Shown here piece after piece: positions 1-12,042 of a DNA stretch of 64,000 nt. Within the stretch, counting starts at the first letter, position 1. Each line of letters starts with the position of its first letter. The notes under the pieces were generated by a model. The model searched no databases and was not told the origin of the DNA. It saw only the letters and a list, made by a program, of their open reading frames with translations. Both the position numbers and the translations under genes were made by a program. Source of the stretch: Penicillus capitatus (lineage: Eukaryota; Chlorophyta); NCBI GenBank assembly GCA_965649825.1, contig OZ287702.1, positions 186,001 to 250,000 on the forward strand, written 5' to 3'.

Positions 1-114
1 CGTCACTGTCACATCAACAAACCGTTAACCATACTTAAATATCATCACTACAGACGACAGGAGACATGTAAAGTGTCCGTTCTATGGAGAAACGGGGAGA
101 TTCAGGTTTGAGAA

Positions 115-2734
115 TTAAAAATCGAACCGGATGATGAATTCTGGATGGATGGCTTTGTCGTAGATGGCTTGCTTTGCCGAGCAGCGGTCCACGAACCATC
201 TCTGATGCATAACGAGTATTTTCAGCTGTGGCATCTGGACGACATCAAAGAGACAGGGCACCGAGATTCTGACGCATTCGCTGATGTTCAACTCCTCCAG
301 TGATGCGCTTCGTCGCACGGCAGAAAGTCCATCAGGCGTCCTAAAAACGAATCCAGCAATGCTCAGTTTCTTCAGCATTCTTGTGGTCGCTATTTCAGAC
401 AGTCCTGCACCAAACAACCACATCTGATCGATCTCCAGATGCGCGAGAGGATCGACCTCTCTGTGTGATCCCGGGGCAGAAGCTAATATCGATATCCTCC
501 AGTACAGGATGCTGACATAGCGCACGCATCGCCGCGTCACGAACCGAAGTGCAGCCCTTGATGTGCAGCAGCTTCAACAGCGGCATGGAGTGGGTCAGTT
601 GCGACAGAAATGCATTGGTCATACCACAGCAACTGTAAGATCACACATCCTTTGATTGGAGTGATGTGACAGGCTGGCTCACGCACCCTCGGATTTCCAG
701 TTCCGTCAGGCGAGAGCACTGCAGGAGAATGGGGAATTCTTTTTCGACGGCTGTGTTTCGAACAGATTGCAATCGTAGGACCTGAAGATCTGTGACGGCG
801 TCCCAGTATCGTGTCCACCAAATGCAATTTGAGTGGACCGATCCGCCCTTCATCGTCAAGCTCGTCATGGGCGACAACTGCATCAACCCTTCCATTACTT
901 TTTTGAAATCGACAGAGGGCGGAGTGTGGATCAACATATGATCCAACCCAATGTCTCTTCGTGCCTGGCCAAAATTGCAGAGTCCTGGACATCAGCAATG
1001 CCAACACAAGTCTTTTCTGCCAGCGACAGACCAGATTTCTCGCTGCCATCGTAAGTAAGAATGAGGGTAGATAACGAAGGAAGTGCTCCGAGGTAACGGA
1101 ATCCATAGTCTGTAGGAGAGCAGTGACAGATGTTGAGCACCTTCAGCGATGCAAAACGCGAGATCTCTTCCGATCTGTCAAATGTTATTGCTGGATTTCC
1201 ACTGACATCCAACTCCGTCAAACACGGAAGAGCCATTGCCTACTCTCGCACATCCATGAAGCCAAGACGTGCGACAAGAGATCTACCAGCGACTCCAAGC
1301 AGACATCATCGATATGCTGGCAAGCTTTGAGTGAGAGATACGTGAGTTTCTTCATCTTGCATGCGCATTCCAACAAAGCTACGCAGCACAACGTACACGT
1401 CGTGTGCATTGAGGACAGAGCTGGTGCTTCAGTGCATGTACTCTGCTTTGTCACAGGGACGGCATTTAGATTGAGTCTCTCGATGTGGATCATATCTTTG
1501 AGAACGTGAAGTTTCCAGTTCTCAATGTCTGTGTGCGCCAACGACAGCTCAGTCAGATGATCCTTCATTCCCGTCACCATCATCGAAAAAGCACACGAGT
1601 GCAAGAGAGTGCTGCCTTGCAAGTTTAAGGATTTTAATTTCTTGATCGGGAAGTGAAACTCCGTAGAGCTATACAACATCCTCTAGGAAAGAGAGAAGGC
1701 ATGAGATCAGAATGGGTAGTGTTTTGGTGAACATACATACCTCAGACATCGTCAGCTCTTCCAGCCGTTCAAACTTTACACCAAGAGGCCGAGAAATGGA
1801 CTTTAGAGGATGGGTAATGTGCACGCTGCGGATCTCGGCATCGATGTATTGCTGCCACGTTCGACAAACGCATCTCAACTGTTTGATCTGCCACCAACAG
1901 ATACATTCACACCATGTCCATTTCAAGCAGGAGTGTGACATTCGAACGGTGGATGCGTTCGACCACAGAGATCAGGAAGTTGCGCGGAAGTTGACTCCAG
2001 TCCCTTCGCATTTCCGTCGTCGTCTGTTTCACATGTCGTGTCCTCTGCCCATCGGCTTGATGAACGGCATTAGACTGCCGTCTTGGATACGCTTTACGGG
2101 GCCAAGTCTGCACCCGATTTGGCTGTGTTTGTGCGAATTCTGGCGGATCACTCTTCTTCACACTTCTTTCCAATGGGCCATTGTCCATTCCGCGAGGGGC
2201 AGTCATCATTCGGCCACGTCCTCTCCCTGGTGCTTGTCTCATCGACCTCCGTTGCTCAGGACATTGCGTCTTTCTTGCCCAACGTCCTCTTCCATCCACA
2301 GCCGTGTGGGGATGGACAAAAACAATTCTCTGCGGAGGTCGAACACATTCCCAGACCTTCTGCGCCTCTTCTCCGTGTTTTCGTTCCAAGTACCAATCGA
2401 ACAGTCTTCTCTCTCGAGGATGGATCGGTACAGTCAACAACGACAGTTTGTCGAGATCTTCTTTCGAACTGGAGGCGCCATTGTGTGCGGCACTGACGTC
2501 TTCTGACACACGAATCTCCGTTCGCGCTGTCTCGTTTGCTTTCGCCACGTCGGCGTCGAACGAGATCGACTCAGCCGCCTGCTTTGGTCCTGTCTTCATC
2601 CGACGTTTCATCTCGCGATGCTCGCACCCACAGGTCTTCCTCTCTCGGGCGTTGTTCCTCATGCCGTCTTCTTCTAGTAAGCGAGGAAGGGACCAACCCC
2701 GTTGCACGCCTCGATCTCCGCGTTTCTTTTCCAT
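115..2734 (-). CDS. F-box / leucine-rich-repeat protein
   Basis: Likely substrate-recognition subunit of an SCF-type ubiquitin ligase. The N-terminal ~240 residues (2734 down to about 2000) are polar and basic. They lead into an F-box-like segment (begins SQLPRNFLISVVERIHR, ends CVCRTWQQY near 1850). From about 1790 to 115 there are degenerate leucine-rich repeats of the cysteine-containing type, for example LKSLNLQG, LTYLSLKAC, LTELDVSGNP, LKVLNICHC, LEELNISEC. The F-box is interrupted by a candidate 25-nt GT-AG intron (1888-1912); further introns are implied where the repeat frame switches near 1680, 1220, 930, 640 and 540. The start at 2734 is the first methionine of the open frame and could be further in. 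The stop at 115 follows the last repeat directly. The target protein cannot be inferred. The gene is 158 bp downstream of the ankyrin-BTB gene on the same strand. Confidence 0.6.
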
Positions 2735-2892
2735 CAGATGCGATGTGCCGTGACGGACGATAGTAACGAGATCAATGTGACCATCTCGGTTCGGTCATTC
2801 ATTCATCGACGCCTACAAGACTGGTCATGTATTGCCGATGACGATGCATCGTATGGGCGGTTAGAGGATACGGTTGTGTTACACAGGGGGTT

Positions 2893-4605
2893 CTAGCAGT
2901 GTCTCTTGCTCATGGCCTCAAGCGTGAAATGCAGAAATCGTTGATCAAAGTCCTTCGCATGCACGTCGCGCTCCTCTCCTTCCCAGCCATAGATTTCCAA
3001 GTACTTTTCTCGCAGATCTTCCAGCACTGTGTTGGATCCGACGCCCGTTACAGCTGTGCCTGAGAGGACACCATGGAAGTCTCCCTTTGTCGCACTGCTG
3101 TCGAAAAGCGTCTCGGCATCTGTGACATCTGGCGGCGCAAACTCTGTCACGAAAGCTTCGAAATGGTCACGGAAATCGCAAGGCGTCTCAGTGCTCAGCA
3201 GCTCGTCCAGTCTTTCGGCAATGCGTTCCAGACAACTGTCGCGGAGATTCTGGACATCGTAGTCATCCGCGAGCACCAAAAGTTGACAAGTCTGATAGAA
3301 AGTGCTCTCTATTCTCTTGATCTGTTCACCGAGGAGACGTTTCGCTCGGAAAATCAGAAAGCGATCGGACAATTCGAAAAGCTCGGACAGCAATTCTGTG
3401 TCCAGCAGCTGCGTTTCGGAGAGGGAGCTCATGCCGTCTGTGTAGAGATACTCCAAAATACATCGCATGGACTGGACATGGACATCTCTCATGTGCAGTA
3501 AAGCGAGAGACTGTCCGAAGATGGGACACTTCGTTTGGGGCAGCGCTTCGAATCCATGCTCCGAACTGAACGTCAGCTGACGAAAGAAGTCAGAACGCGA
3601 GCACAGAATGCACAGATGTACGCGAAAGTGCGATTGCTCCACTCTGAGGACGGCATCCGCATAGTCGTTTCTCACACAAATCTCACTCAACAAGACCTCA
3701 TCTGTCCCCATCCATTCATCCAATGTGCGCGAACGTTGATAGACGGTTTGCAAATCGTGTTCCAACGATGCCTCATCCGGAAAAGAGTAGGGATAGAGGA
3801 TAAACCTTTTGGGCGCCGTATCCCGTTTTATCGACTTGAAATAATACTTAATGCTGTGCAGTTCCTTCTCTGTCATCTTCACCAGTGCTGGATTGCCATA
3901 ATGTTTTGCCAGTTTTCGCAATTGATCAACATCTGGCGTATCCAGTTCGATCTTTTCGGAGTAGACATAAATCAGCAAGGCCTCGACAACATGACGCAGA
4001 ACACTGCCTTCTGAGAACGAAATGCGATGGATGTCGTCCGAAATCGGCAGAGACGAGAGAATCTCATCGAAACGCGTCAGACGAGCAGCCAAGATTACTT
4101 TGTTCAGGCGGTAAACGACTTCGCCTAGTGTCAATTCCAGATCACACAGATCATCAAAACTCACATGCGCCTCTGCTGGCTGTTCTGGATCATCACACAG
4201 CGTACAGAGTTTCTTAATCGCCGTTCCGAGCGGCTTCAATGGTGGTGCCTTTTTGACATCTGCCTGGAGCAGCAAATCGCGAATCTCAATTGTCAGGGCA
4301 CCATAGAGACAACGGTCCCCATCGAATGTGTTTTCACTGCAGATGGCTCCCTGAGACAGGAGATACTTCACCACGTCGACATGTCCACAGAGACAGGCGT
4401 AGTAGAGCGGAACCGAATCCCAGAAATCGCGTCGGTTGATATCAACGCCGTCGCGTTCGACGAGCTTACGGACACGTGCAATGTCGCCCGTGCGAGATGC
4501 CAAATAAATATCCGCCTTCTCACAGAGTCGCGGCCGCGGAATCGCATCGCGGTCTTCGTCTGTCAGCGCTTCAAAATGTTGCAAGAAGGACAGCGATGAC
4601 AACAT
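2893..4605 (-). CDS. Ankyrin-repeat and BTB/POZ-domain protein (ABTB1/BPOZ-like)
   Basis: Single uninterrupted frame of about 570 residues, unusual here because most neighbours have introns. The N-terminus carries ankyrin repeats (RTGDIARVRKLVERDGVDIN, WDSVPLYYACLCGHVDVVKY, ANTFDG-like NTFDGDRCLYGAL) that closely follow the order in animal ABTB1. Two BTB/POZ regions follow, one around residues 160-240 and one around 330-450 (FRVHLCILCSRSDFF, CILEYLYTDG). Family members act as adaptors for Cullin-3 ubiquitin ligases and have been linked to translation elongation factor; the substrate here is unknown. The length is about 90 residues more than the ~480-residue animal protein, mainly in the middle and C-terminal parts. 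I chose the ATG at 4605; the open frame extends 10 codons upstream only to a GTG. It starts just 33 bp downstream of the NDUFA12 stop. Confidence 0.8.
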   Translation of the reverse strand: MLSSLSFLQHFEALTDEDRDAIPRPRLCEKADIYLASRTGDIARVRKLVERDGVDINRRDFWDSVPLYYACLCGHVDVVKYLLSQGAICSENTFDGDRCLYGALTIEIRDLLLQADVKKAPPLKPLGTAIKKLCTLCDDPEQPAEAHVSFDDLCDLELTLGEVVYRLNKVILAARLTRFDEILSSLPISDDIHRISFSEGSVLRHVVEALLIYVYSEKIELDTPDVDQLRKLAKHYGNPALVKMTEKELHSIKYYFKSIKRDTAPKRFILYPYSFPDEASLEHDLQTVYQRSRTLDEWMGTDEVLLSEICVRNDYADAVLRVEQSHFRVHLCILCSRSDFFRQLTFSSEHGFEALPQTKCPIFGQSLALLHMRDVHVQSMRCILEYLYTDGMSSLSETQLLDTELLSELFELSDRFLIFRAKRLLGEQIKRIESTFYQTCQLLVLADDYDVQNLRDSCLERIAERLDELLSTETPCDFRDHFEAFVTEFAPPDVTDAETLFDSSATKGDFHGVLSGTAVTGVGSNTVLEDLREKYLEIYGWEGEERDVHAKDFDQRFLHFTLEAMSKRHC

Positions 4606-4638
4606 ACTGTTCAGCCGTTCCGAACGTACCAACACATT

Positions 4639-5091
4639 TCATGGCTTCCATGTCGAATACTTCTCCCAATTTCGCTTGTAGGGATTAAACCAACTGCCTT
4701 TCGGTAGGTATTGATCTGGTGTTCCACTGGGATGTGGACGATGGGGCTTCTTGTAAACGGGATCTCGCATTTCTGTGTTATTCGGATGCATGTCGCTTAT
4801 GAAATGCAACCATGTGTGCCACTCGGGAGGGATGGCACTGGACGAGTAGTCTTTCTTGTTGGGATAGACGACCCAGCGATGACGTCCATACATCTCGCCC
4901 GTGACCCTCTCGTAGTACTGGTTGCCAAGGGCGTCCGTTCCCACAAGCTTGGCGTCGTCCAGGTAGCCGTGAAAGATGGCGGTCTCTGCTACCTTGCCGT
5001 CCATTAATGCATATTTCACGGTGTCGAAGAAGATGTCTTTTGCCTTGGTCTTCCCCGTCACGCGCTGGAGATATTTGACAATGGTGCCCAT
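4639..5091 (-). CDS. NDUFA12: NADH dehydrogenase (complex I) accessory subunit NDUFA12 / B17.2
   Basis: Accessory subunit of the peripheral arm of mitochondrial respiratory complex I. About 150 residues, the normal length. Family signatures are present in order: HGYLDDAKLVGTDALGNQYY, MYGRHRWVVY, PPEWHTWLHFISD, and the C-terminal GTPDQYLP segment. The methionine at 5091 (MGTIVKYLQRV) is preferred because it aligns with the usual N-terminus; the open frame continues 30 codons upstream to 5181 without similarity. No intron is needed. The gene shows that the organism has a canonical complex I, which excludes most apicomplexans. It is divergent from SEC3 with about 220 bp between starts. Confidence 0.9.
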   Translation of the reverse strand: MGTIVKYLQRVTGKTKAKDIFFDTVKYALMDGKVAETAIFHGYLDDAKLVGTDALGNQYYERVTGEMYGRHRWVVYPNKKDYSSSAIPPEWHTWLHFISDMHPNNTEMRDPVYKKPHRPHPSGTPDQYLPKGSWFNPYKRNWEKYSTWKP

Positions 5092-5311
5092 CGTCGTTGT
5101 CGAATTGCACGAGAATTGCAAACGATGGAACCGAATGTCCGACTGATCGAGTCCATGGAGACGCTTTTTGTCTCCAGCCAAGCACGCGTTGTGATTGCTT
5201 TTGAAGTCTATGCCTCCTGAGTCTCTGCCCGCCTCGACGCAACAATGCGGCCTCTAGGTCTTGAAAGAGAAAGAAGGCGGGGCGCGCTATTGGAATAAGG
5301 TGTGAGACAGA
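5092..5311. promoter_or_regulatory. Divergent intergenic region NDUFA12 / SEC3
   Basis: About 220 bp between the two divergent start codons, so both promoters must lie here or overlap 5' coding sequence. I see no TATA box or other recognisable element. The assignment rests only on gene orientation. Confidence 0.4.
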
Positions 5312-8300
5312 TATGAGGACGGCAGAGGCCGTGAAAGCGATTCTAGGGAGCATCGAAGAAGGCACGCAGTCCACGGGTCCTTTGTGTGACGGTGAAGCGG
5401 TCGAAAGATAGGGGATATAATGGGACACTGTTTGTGTGCAAAGCGACGCCACAGACACGGCCACAATATCAGGTGTGATGTGACAGATGAAAAAAGAGTG
5501 ACCAGGAGGGAACTGTGGTGTGCAGATTCGAAGTCAATGGGAGATGGGAAAGCTGGCATCCATCGATCTGCCCAAAACGACAGGCGGGTCACTCTCTTCG
5601 ATCGAGCTCAATTTCGAGAAGGAAGCACGAAACTACGTCTTCCATTCCGAAGAGCAACGTCTGTGCTTCGCTGCTGTCATATTAGAAATCTGCAGGTTGA
5701 GTAAAGGATTCCAAAAGTGTGATGATGTGATGTCTTCTGTAGACTGCATGAGAATCTGCGTCCGCCCGTGATCGGAACATCGAGCGAAACAGTGGAGCAG
5801 TGGTGGAAAGACCATTCAGCCATCGTTCTGTCATCGCTGGGCGAATTTGCTCAAGGTCTTTTCACGACCGGAACACATTTGGCATCCGAAGAAGAACAAG
5901 CTTGTCCGTCCACTGCCAGCCTCGATGTCCATAACCTAGTCTTCTGCTAGATTTGACATCCGATGTCCTTGTCTCGCAAAAAGAAGAGCGAGATTTGAAT
6001 GCCCTCTTGGAGCTCTTTGTCATGGGCCCTGGTGACGTTCAGGACTTTGAGACACGACTGCAGGATGAGCATCGTGCGCTGGAAGATGCCAATGTTCATG
6101 CCATGTTGGAGAACAGTCGAGCAGTGGATGGGATTATGGGCAAACTGAGATCAGCGTCACATCTGTTGGATGATTTAGATCAGAGTCTTCTGGTCTTTGA
6201 CATGAAGCTTCGTCACATGAAAGACGACATCGCCGCCATCGAAGCACGCAACAATACACTGGAAATGGAAGCGCGTAACAGTGCTAAGCTTTTGAGCACT
6301 CTGCAGAGTTTGTTATCGCATTTGGAACTGAACGACAGTTATGCATCCATTCTGGAGAAGGGAAGATTTGAATCGGACAGGTGATGACGGTTTGAGTTGT
6401 TGCAAGCAGGAAACGAACGCGGCATGATGTGCTGTAGACTGGCGAATCTGATCGAAGCGGCCAGAGCGCTGCACAGCACATTGAGCCGAATGGATCCCGC
6501 CAGCGAAAACAGTATCCCGGCGACACTTATCCGTATGCGGGCAGTGAAGGATCAGAAAGTGAAGCTCGAGCATCTTGGCACAGTAGGGACTTGAATGCAT
6601 GGAGTCAAGATACTGAGATCACTGTCCAGGGATTCATTGCTCGTGCAAACGACTACCTGGGCGTCACATTTCGTCAGAAGACAGATCTCGTTTTGAAGCA
6701 CATGTGCCCCTCGTCTCCCGTCGAAACTCCAAAGCCCGAGAGTTTTGGCTCCGAGATTCGACATTGGAGAGAACAGCATGCTCCATTGCTCCAGACAATG
6801 TATTTTCTCCAACGGGATTCTTTAGATGCACTTGGGCAGAATTACTGCTCCACTATGAACACCATTTTCAGGTGGCAAAACAGCACCACACCTTTCACTT
6901 CATATGCTGCTGTGGTCTAAGGCGTCGCATCCACGTGTACTTAAGCCGATTGAGAGGGACGGCGAAGATGAATCTGACCCACGCGTCACATGACTTAGAT
7001 ATCTCGAAGACATCTCCAGAAAGCCGCTTTTCGACACTGGAACAGATGGTGCACAAAGCAAAGGAGAGCGTTACGGGAAGCCATGCAAGCGACGTCGAGA
7101 GTTCCGTGCAGTACAGTCAAAGAAGCAGAGGCAAAGCAGGATCGATCCTCGACAGTGGAGGCAGTCCCACAGTGGCCAGCTCAAAGTACACCATCTACCG
7201 AGGATGCTCCTGTCGACAATCCTGTTCTATGATGTAGAATGCTGGCAATTGGAGATATGGAATTGGGATCTCAGCTGCACGAAACGTTTCAGTCCATGCT
7301 CTCATCTTTGATCCCTATGCTACTGGACGAGGCAAATGCTGCCGCTTCTTTTCTCATGCTCTGGCAAGGTGCCTCCCATCTCATGCAGACCGTCCACCGT
7401 TCAGTCAAAGTGTCCTGCAGATTCTGAAGATGAAGAGAGTGCAGATACCAAGTATTTGACACAGAATGGCATCAACTTGATACAGCAACTCGTTTCGGTG
7501 CGCCGCCATTTTGGAGAACAGACTGTGATGAGAGTACTGTCAGGGAATGGAGGACGATCTATTCTCGCTTGTGGATCTAACATCCAGAGGCGCACATCTC
7601 ATGTGTTTGCCGATGTTGGCAACCGTTCTCCAGTGGATTGAAAAGATGCACAACGATCCGATCTCGTGGGCTCTTCTTGGTTACCTGAGAAGTATTCAGG
7701 ATCGATTGAAGAAGACGTTCGATGACTTTATGCAGAAGAAGGTGGCAGAGATCGACAAGCAAGACACCCGATTGCCTGTGCTTCTAAGAGAATGGTGATT
7801 GCAGATATGACACAAAGCGTTCTGTCAAGGCCAATGGAGTCAAGAATGTTCATGTGCTGCCCTTTGTCTCCAACTTCGCCGTTCTCGTGCACAGAATTGA
7901 ACTACTCTTGACGGAAGTGGAGGACAGTCCTTCTATGGACCGTGCTATGAGTCTCTCCACTGCTCCTCTGTCGGCCGATTTCTCAGATATGGAACAAGAG
8001 GTCAGCCTCCCTCACCGTTTGCAGTAACATTCACTGCACAACAGGTGACCATAGAGGAGGATGCTACTGTGGGAGTCGGCAACAATGGCCCCGTTAGACA
8101 GGAAGTGGATCTGGCCTATATGCGACTCGTGGAGAGCATGTTTCGCAGCATCGAGAACTTAGCACGTTCGGATGAGAAGCACGGAGATCGTCTACGCCTC
8201 GAAAATTACTCATACTTCGACAAGAGTGTAGGGCCATTAGCACGTCACGTCGTTGCCTTAAACAAATACTGCGACGATGCCATTCCTCGCACAGTAGGCC

Positions 8301-8743
8301 AACGCATGGAGATCAGCATCTGTGCGATTGTATGCCTTTAGAATGAGGCAATGCGTAAGTACGTGCAACAACAACTGGAATACGGCCGTCTGTGGAATAT
8401 CCTTGCATTTTCGAAGCAGATCGAGTCGAAGCTTCAGGAAGTCGGCCCCCAAGAGATCGCTTTTCAGACGGGGTTCTCTTCCCAAGACGTTCGTACGCTC
8501 ATTTCGCAAACCATGGCATCGACAGATAAGAAGCTCTCCATGATGTATGCCCGTGTCAAGAAGCATCTGGGAGAATCTTCGCCAAAATTGCTTTACACCG
8601 TCTGGCAAAGTGTTGAGGCAGAAGTGTTGGATCGATACAGAAGACTGGAGCAACAAATGACCGAGTGTTACCCAAACATTCCACTCACACCCAGTCCAGA
8701 AGAACTGGCCGAATTATTCAAAACGACTGGGCCAGGTACATAA
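5312..8743 (+). CDS. SEC3: Exocyst complex component Sec3 / EXOC1
   Basis: Subunit of the octameric exocyst that tethers secretory vesicles to the plasma membrane; Sec3 binds PI(4,5)P2 and Rho-type GTPases. The end of a Sec3-type PH domain is visible at 5545-5700 (LSSIELNFEKEARNYVFHSE, RLCFAAVILEICR). The diagnostic Sec3 central motif is at 5960-6290 (ERDLNALLELFVMGPGDVQD, then LRHMKDDIAAIEARNNTLEM) with strong coiled-coil character. The C-terminal helical domain ends with KLLYTVWQSVEAEVLDRYRR at 8590-8650. Several short introns separate frames near 5700, 5770, 5940, 6385, 6590, 6915, 7230, 7430, 7640, 7800, 8030 and 8340. The 5' end is uncertain: the ATG at 5312 opens a 30-codon frame, but the first splice junctions are not resolved. 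The stop is only 16 bp from the stop of the convergent FHA gene. Confidence 0.8.
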
Positions 8744-8759
8744 CAGAGCGACGTGCCGG

Positions 8760-9600
8760 TCATTTCGCTTCTGTCTCGTCCTCCTCCATCGAGAATGCAT
8801 GCTCCACTTTGTAACCAGACTTTTCGAGAATCTTGACCTTTGCTTCGTTCCAATGCTTCAGCATTCGTGTCATCTGCAATTCGGAACGTGCCTAAACATA
8901 TCCACATCCAACCAGTACTTTGCAATGGCTCCACAAACGCACCTTCAATCTTTTCGCAAAGATTTCCATCTCGGCATGAAAGAACTCCCTCTTTGTCAAG
9001 TCCACCGAACACGGTGAGATCTGCCTCGTGCATTTCGCATCAGATCGCGAGATAACAGAGAGAGTAATGCTACCTGTACTTCAAAACGATTAGTATCGCT
9101 AAATTCGAGGATGTCACCATCACGCAGCTCAACAGCTAGGTGCACAGATTTCCGTATGGCATCCCTGTGCATATCCATACGTGTGACCTCACGTACCTCC
9201 GTCGATGACTTCAATGAGATTCAGAAATGTTCCATTGGAACTGCCGCGGTCTTGTACCATCCACACATCCAGACTGGTATCCCAATAGATACGCGCATGT
9301 TTCTGTGAGACGTAAGGATCGTCCAGGAACAGTTTCCATCTTCCTCTTTCGCGACCGACCAGAATGGTCGTGTCTCGCCGATCGTAAACGACTCCTTTCA
9401 ACGGTCCTTCGAGGCCAACGAGATTCAGTATATCAGGCTTCTTGCCACTCGGCGTCTTGCGCGACTACACAACGTCATTCGGCGCAATGGAAGCAGAAGG
9501 GGTGTATGTTGCCTTGGATGACCGTCGTTTGGAACTTGTCGGCATTGTATCGATTCCGAGATGTCGTGAAATGGACAGTCGTCGCGCAGAAGGAAATCGC
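8760..9600 (-). CDS. FHA-domain protein
   Basis: A forkhead-associated domain (phosphothreonine-peptide binding) is encoded at 9430-9090. It shows the core motifs ILVGRERGRWKLFLDD, YVSQKHARIYW and VQDRGSSNGTFLN, i.e. the conserved Gly-Arg, Ser-x-x-His and Ser-x-Asn-Gly residues, followed by LRDGDILEF across an intron. The C-terminal tail (LKHWNEAKVKILEKSGYKVE, then an acidic end) is joined through a 32-nt intron at 8874-8905. Nothing else identifies the family, so the pathway is unknown; FHA proteins act in DNA damage signalling, splicing or kinesin regulation. The 5' exon is unresolved: an in-frame methionine (MPTSSKRRSS) lies near 9560, but the junction to the FHA exon is not clear. Confidence 0.65.
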
Positions 9601-9848
9601 TTTTTGTCGATCGCGACGAGACACTTCCTCCCACAGCGTGCTTTTACAGGCAGCATTCAAAGAATCTCACAGAAAACAGCAGCAGCAGTCCTGCTCAGCA
9701 CCCAATCACGCTGAGACCGTCACCGCAACGTCATGTCACATGACTTTTATCCAAAGCAAATTCGGATGTGTTACTGCACTCGCCTTCGTCCACGATCAAG
9801 AGTTCGTTGGGACTTGGCTTATATAGCAGAATACGGGTAAGAGAAATA

Positions 9849-10500
9849 TGGCGGGTGCCAGTCAAGAAAGAATCCAGAAATTGTTCTACTCACAGATAGC
9901 AAATAGAAAAAGGAATGGTGATGTGTTCGGTATCCTCGAGATAAGCGTGGTATTCAGTCTGTTCAGAAATGCAATTCGATCTCCTTCTGCAAAGGGGTTT
10001 TGGAATGACGTGGTCCCGTCCGGATACTACGATGTCAAATCACAACAAGTGTGTGCGTCAGGTGGCTGCGTACATGGATTCGTTGGCGATCAACTCCGGC
10101 GGTTCCATCCAGTCAACGTTGGAGACGGCGAGGATGGGAGAATTGGAGATGCCTCTAGACCACAAGAAACGTGAGAAGGTGACAAGAAGGACGGTTGATG
10201 TTGAAGAAATGACGCAGCTAGTGGTCAGATAACGTACGCATCTATACAACGAGTGGCGCGCTTAGTTAGGGTGTTACCTGCAGACCGGCAGTTTAGTACT
10301 CTTTCGACAAATCCAGGCATTCCTGCCCAGGACATTCAAGGAGTCGTCGTTTTCGGATGAACGTGGAGGAATGAAAACACGTGGGAAGCAGACGATCGCG
10401 TGAACCATGCTGTTCGTCGCAAACAGACCACAGGATAGACAACGAAGAGGCGGTCTTTTGAAAGAGTTTCTAGACAACGGGTTCAGAACAGGCTGCAAAT
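9849..10500 (+). CDS. Unrecognised spliced gene
   Basis: Several plus-strand open segments look like exons of one small protein. An ATG at 9849 begins MAGASQERIQKLFY. A following segment at 9970-10230 reads RQVAAYMDSLAINSGGSIQS and continues with a charged region ending VDVEEMTQLVVR. Further open pieces occur at 10275-10355 (VLPADRQFSTLSTNP) and 10400-10435. Acceptor-like sites precede the pieces, but I could not fix all junctions, and I recognise no domain. The region is flanked by minus-strand genes on both sides, and the minus frames here show no similarity to known families. It could also be partly non-coding. Confidence 0.3.
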
Positions 10501-10600
10501 GATGAATCATCCATTACGCTCGAAACTCGACCGCGGAATCCTGACGCGGCTAGTTGCAATCAAAGCCATTACTTGCATCTCGTGCGCTGGATGCTGCTCT

Positions 10601-12042
10601 TTATTTGAAGAATTTCTTCAAACTGACATTCTTCTCAGAATCCTTTCTCATCACCTGCGATGGCCTCAGTGTTAGGAATGGAAGCAATGCGCCGATTGCA
10701 GTACTTTAGACACGGCCATTTCGAAATCCTCTTGAGTGACGTGGACTCGGCGTTCTCGCAGCGCAAACATACCGGCTTCGGTGCAGCATGCTTTGAGCTC
10801 AGCTCCGGACGCGCCTAAAGTACAGTCGTTACTTACTCGATGCATACGGCGCGCATACACTGAGTATACCTGACATTGAATTGGCAATTTTCATCAGATC
10901 GATGCCGCGTGTGAGATTCATTCTTCGCGAGTGGATCTTCAGAATGTCGAATCTCGATGTCTCGTTTGGGTTCGGAAATTCGATCTTGCGATCGATCCGA
11001 CCCGGACGCAGCAAAGCGGGATCGAGAATATCGATACGATTCGTCGCCATCAGAACCTACGAGACCGTCGACGACCGATGCATCAGGTATCGGGAGACCT
11101 TGATTTTGTTGGTCGCTTCGAATCCGTCCAACTGATTGAGCAACTCCAACATGGTCCTCTGGACTTCGCTGTCACCACCACCGCTCCCTCCTTCCACTCT
11201 GGTCGAGCCAATGGAATCCACTTCGTCCATAAAGATAATCGATGGTGCATGTTCCCTAAGGGCCCACCCACTCTCATTGTCGTGTCTCGTTGTGTTCGGC
11301 ACCTTACCGTGCCATGACGAAGAGCTCGCGGACCATTCGGGATCCCTCTCCGATGTATTTCTGAACCAGTTCTGATCCTGACACCCGAATAAATGTGCAA
11401 TCTGTGTGATGTGCTACGGCTCGAGCCAACAGCGTCTTTCCGGTGCCTGGGGGGCCAAACAGCAGTACGCCTTTGGGTTGAGCCACACCCAATGCTTCAA
11501 AGAGTTCTGGATGTTTGATTGGCAATTCAATGACCTCTTTGATCTCTTTGATCTGTTGGTCCAGACCACCGATCATATCGTATGTCGAATCTGGCACTTT
11601 CTCCACTTTCATCAAACTGACTAACGGGTCCACTTTCGTCGGCAGCAGGATGTGCAGAGCATAGCTGTCGTTTTTGAGAGCCACACGGGCTCCAGGGGTC
11701 ACATCAGCGATGTTGATATTCTTATCAATGTCCACAACGTGTTTGCCTTCTGGATGCACCTTCACCAGCACTTTGCTCTTTCCCATAGGTTTAATGACCT
11801 CGCCCACATAGGACCCTGGCTCCTGCAGCAATTGCAGCTCCTCTCTTAACAACCTCACTGAACAATGGGCCAGTCCGTCATGAGTGGTACAGAGGACAAA
11901 GGAGTGAATGACCCTGTGTGTTTAGCTCGTTGCGTTGCGCCTCTAGACGACGAAGATTGTGTGTCTTGTCCCGTATCTTGTGCTCAACGCCTTCGATCTT
12001 GGCGTCGTAATAGTAGGAGAGACCGACAGCTTCGCGCGACAT
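10601..12042 (-). CDS. RPT6: 26S proteasome regulatory ATPase Rpt6 (PSMC5)
   Basis: AAA+ ATPase of the 19S base ring that unfolds ubiquitinated substrates for the 20S proteasome. The sequence follows Rpt6 rather than Rpt1-5. It has an N-terminal coiled coil ([14 protein letters not shown]), the OB-fold part ([20 protein letters not shown]), Walker A GPPGTGKT near 11450, [20 protein letters not shown], Walker [12 protein letters not shown] near 11230, the second region of homology [20 protein letters not shown], and the C-terminal helical domain [20 protein letters not shown]. The start at 12042 aligns with the normal N-terminus. The last intron is well defined (10655-10704, 50 nt, with CTAAC 20 nt from its 3' end); it restores the conserved KDSEKN segment and ends in Lys-Phe-Phe-Lys. 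Other introns lie near 11870, 11310, 11080 and 10860. Confidence 0.93.

Noticed and set aside
1712-2506. A 264-codon plus-strand open frame
   Set aside because: Opposite the F-box protein N-terminus; the peptide has no recognisable motif, while the minus strand leads into an F-box and LRRs.
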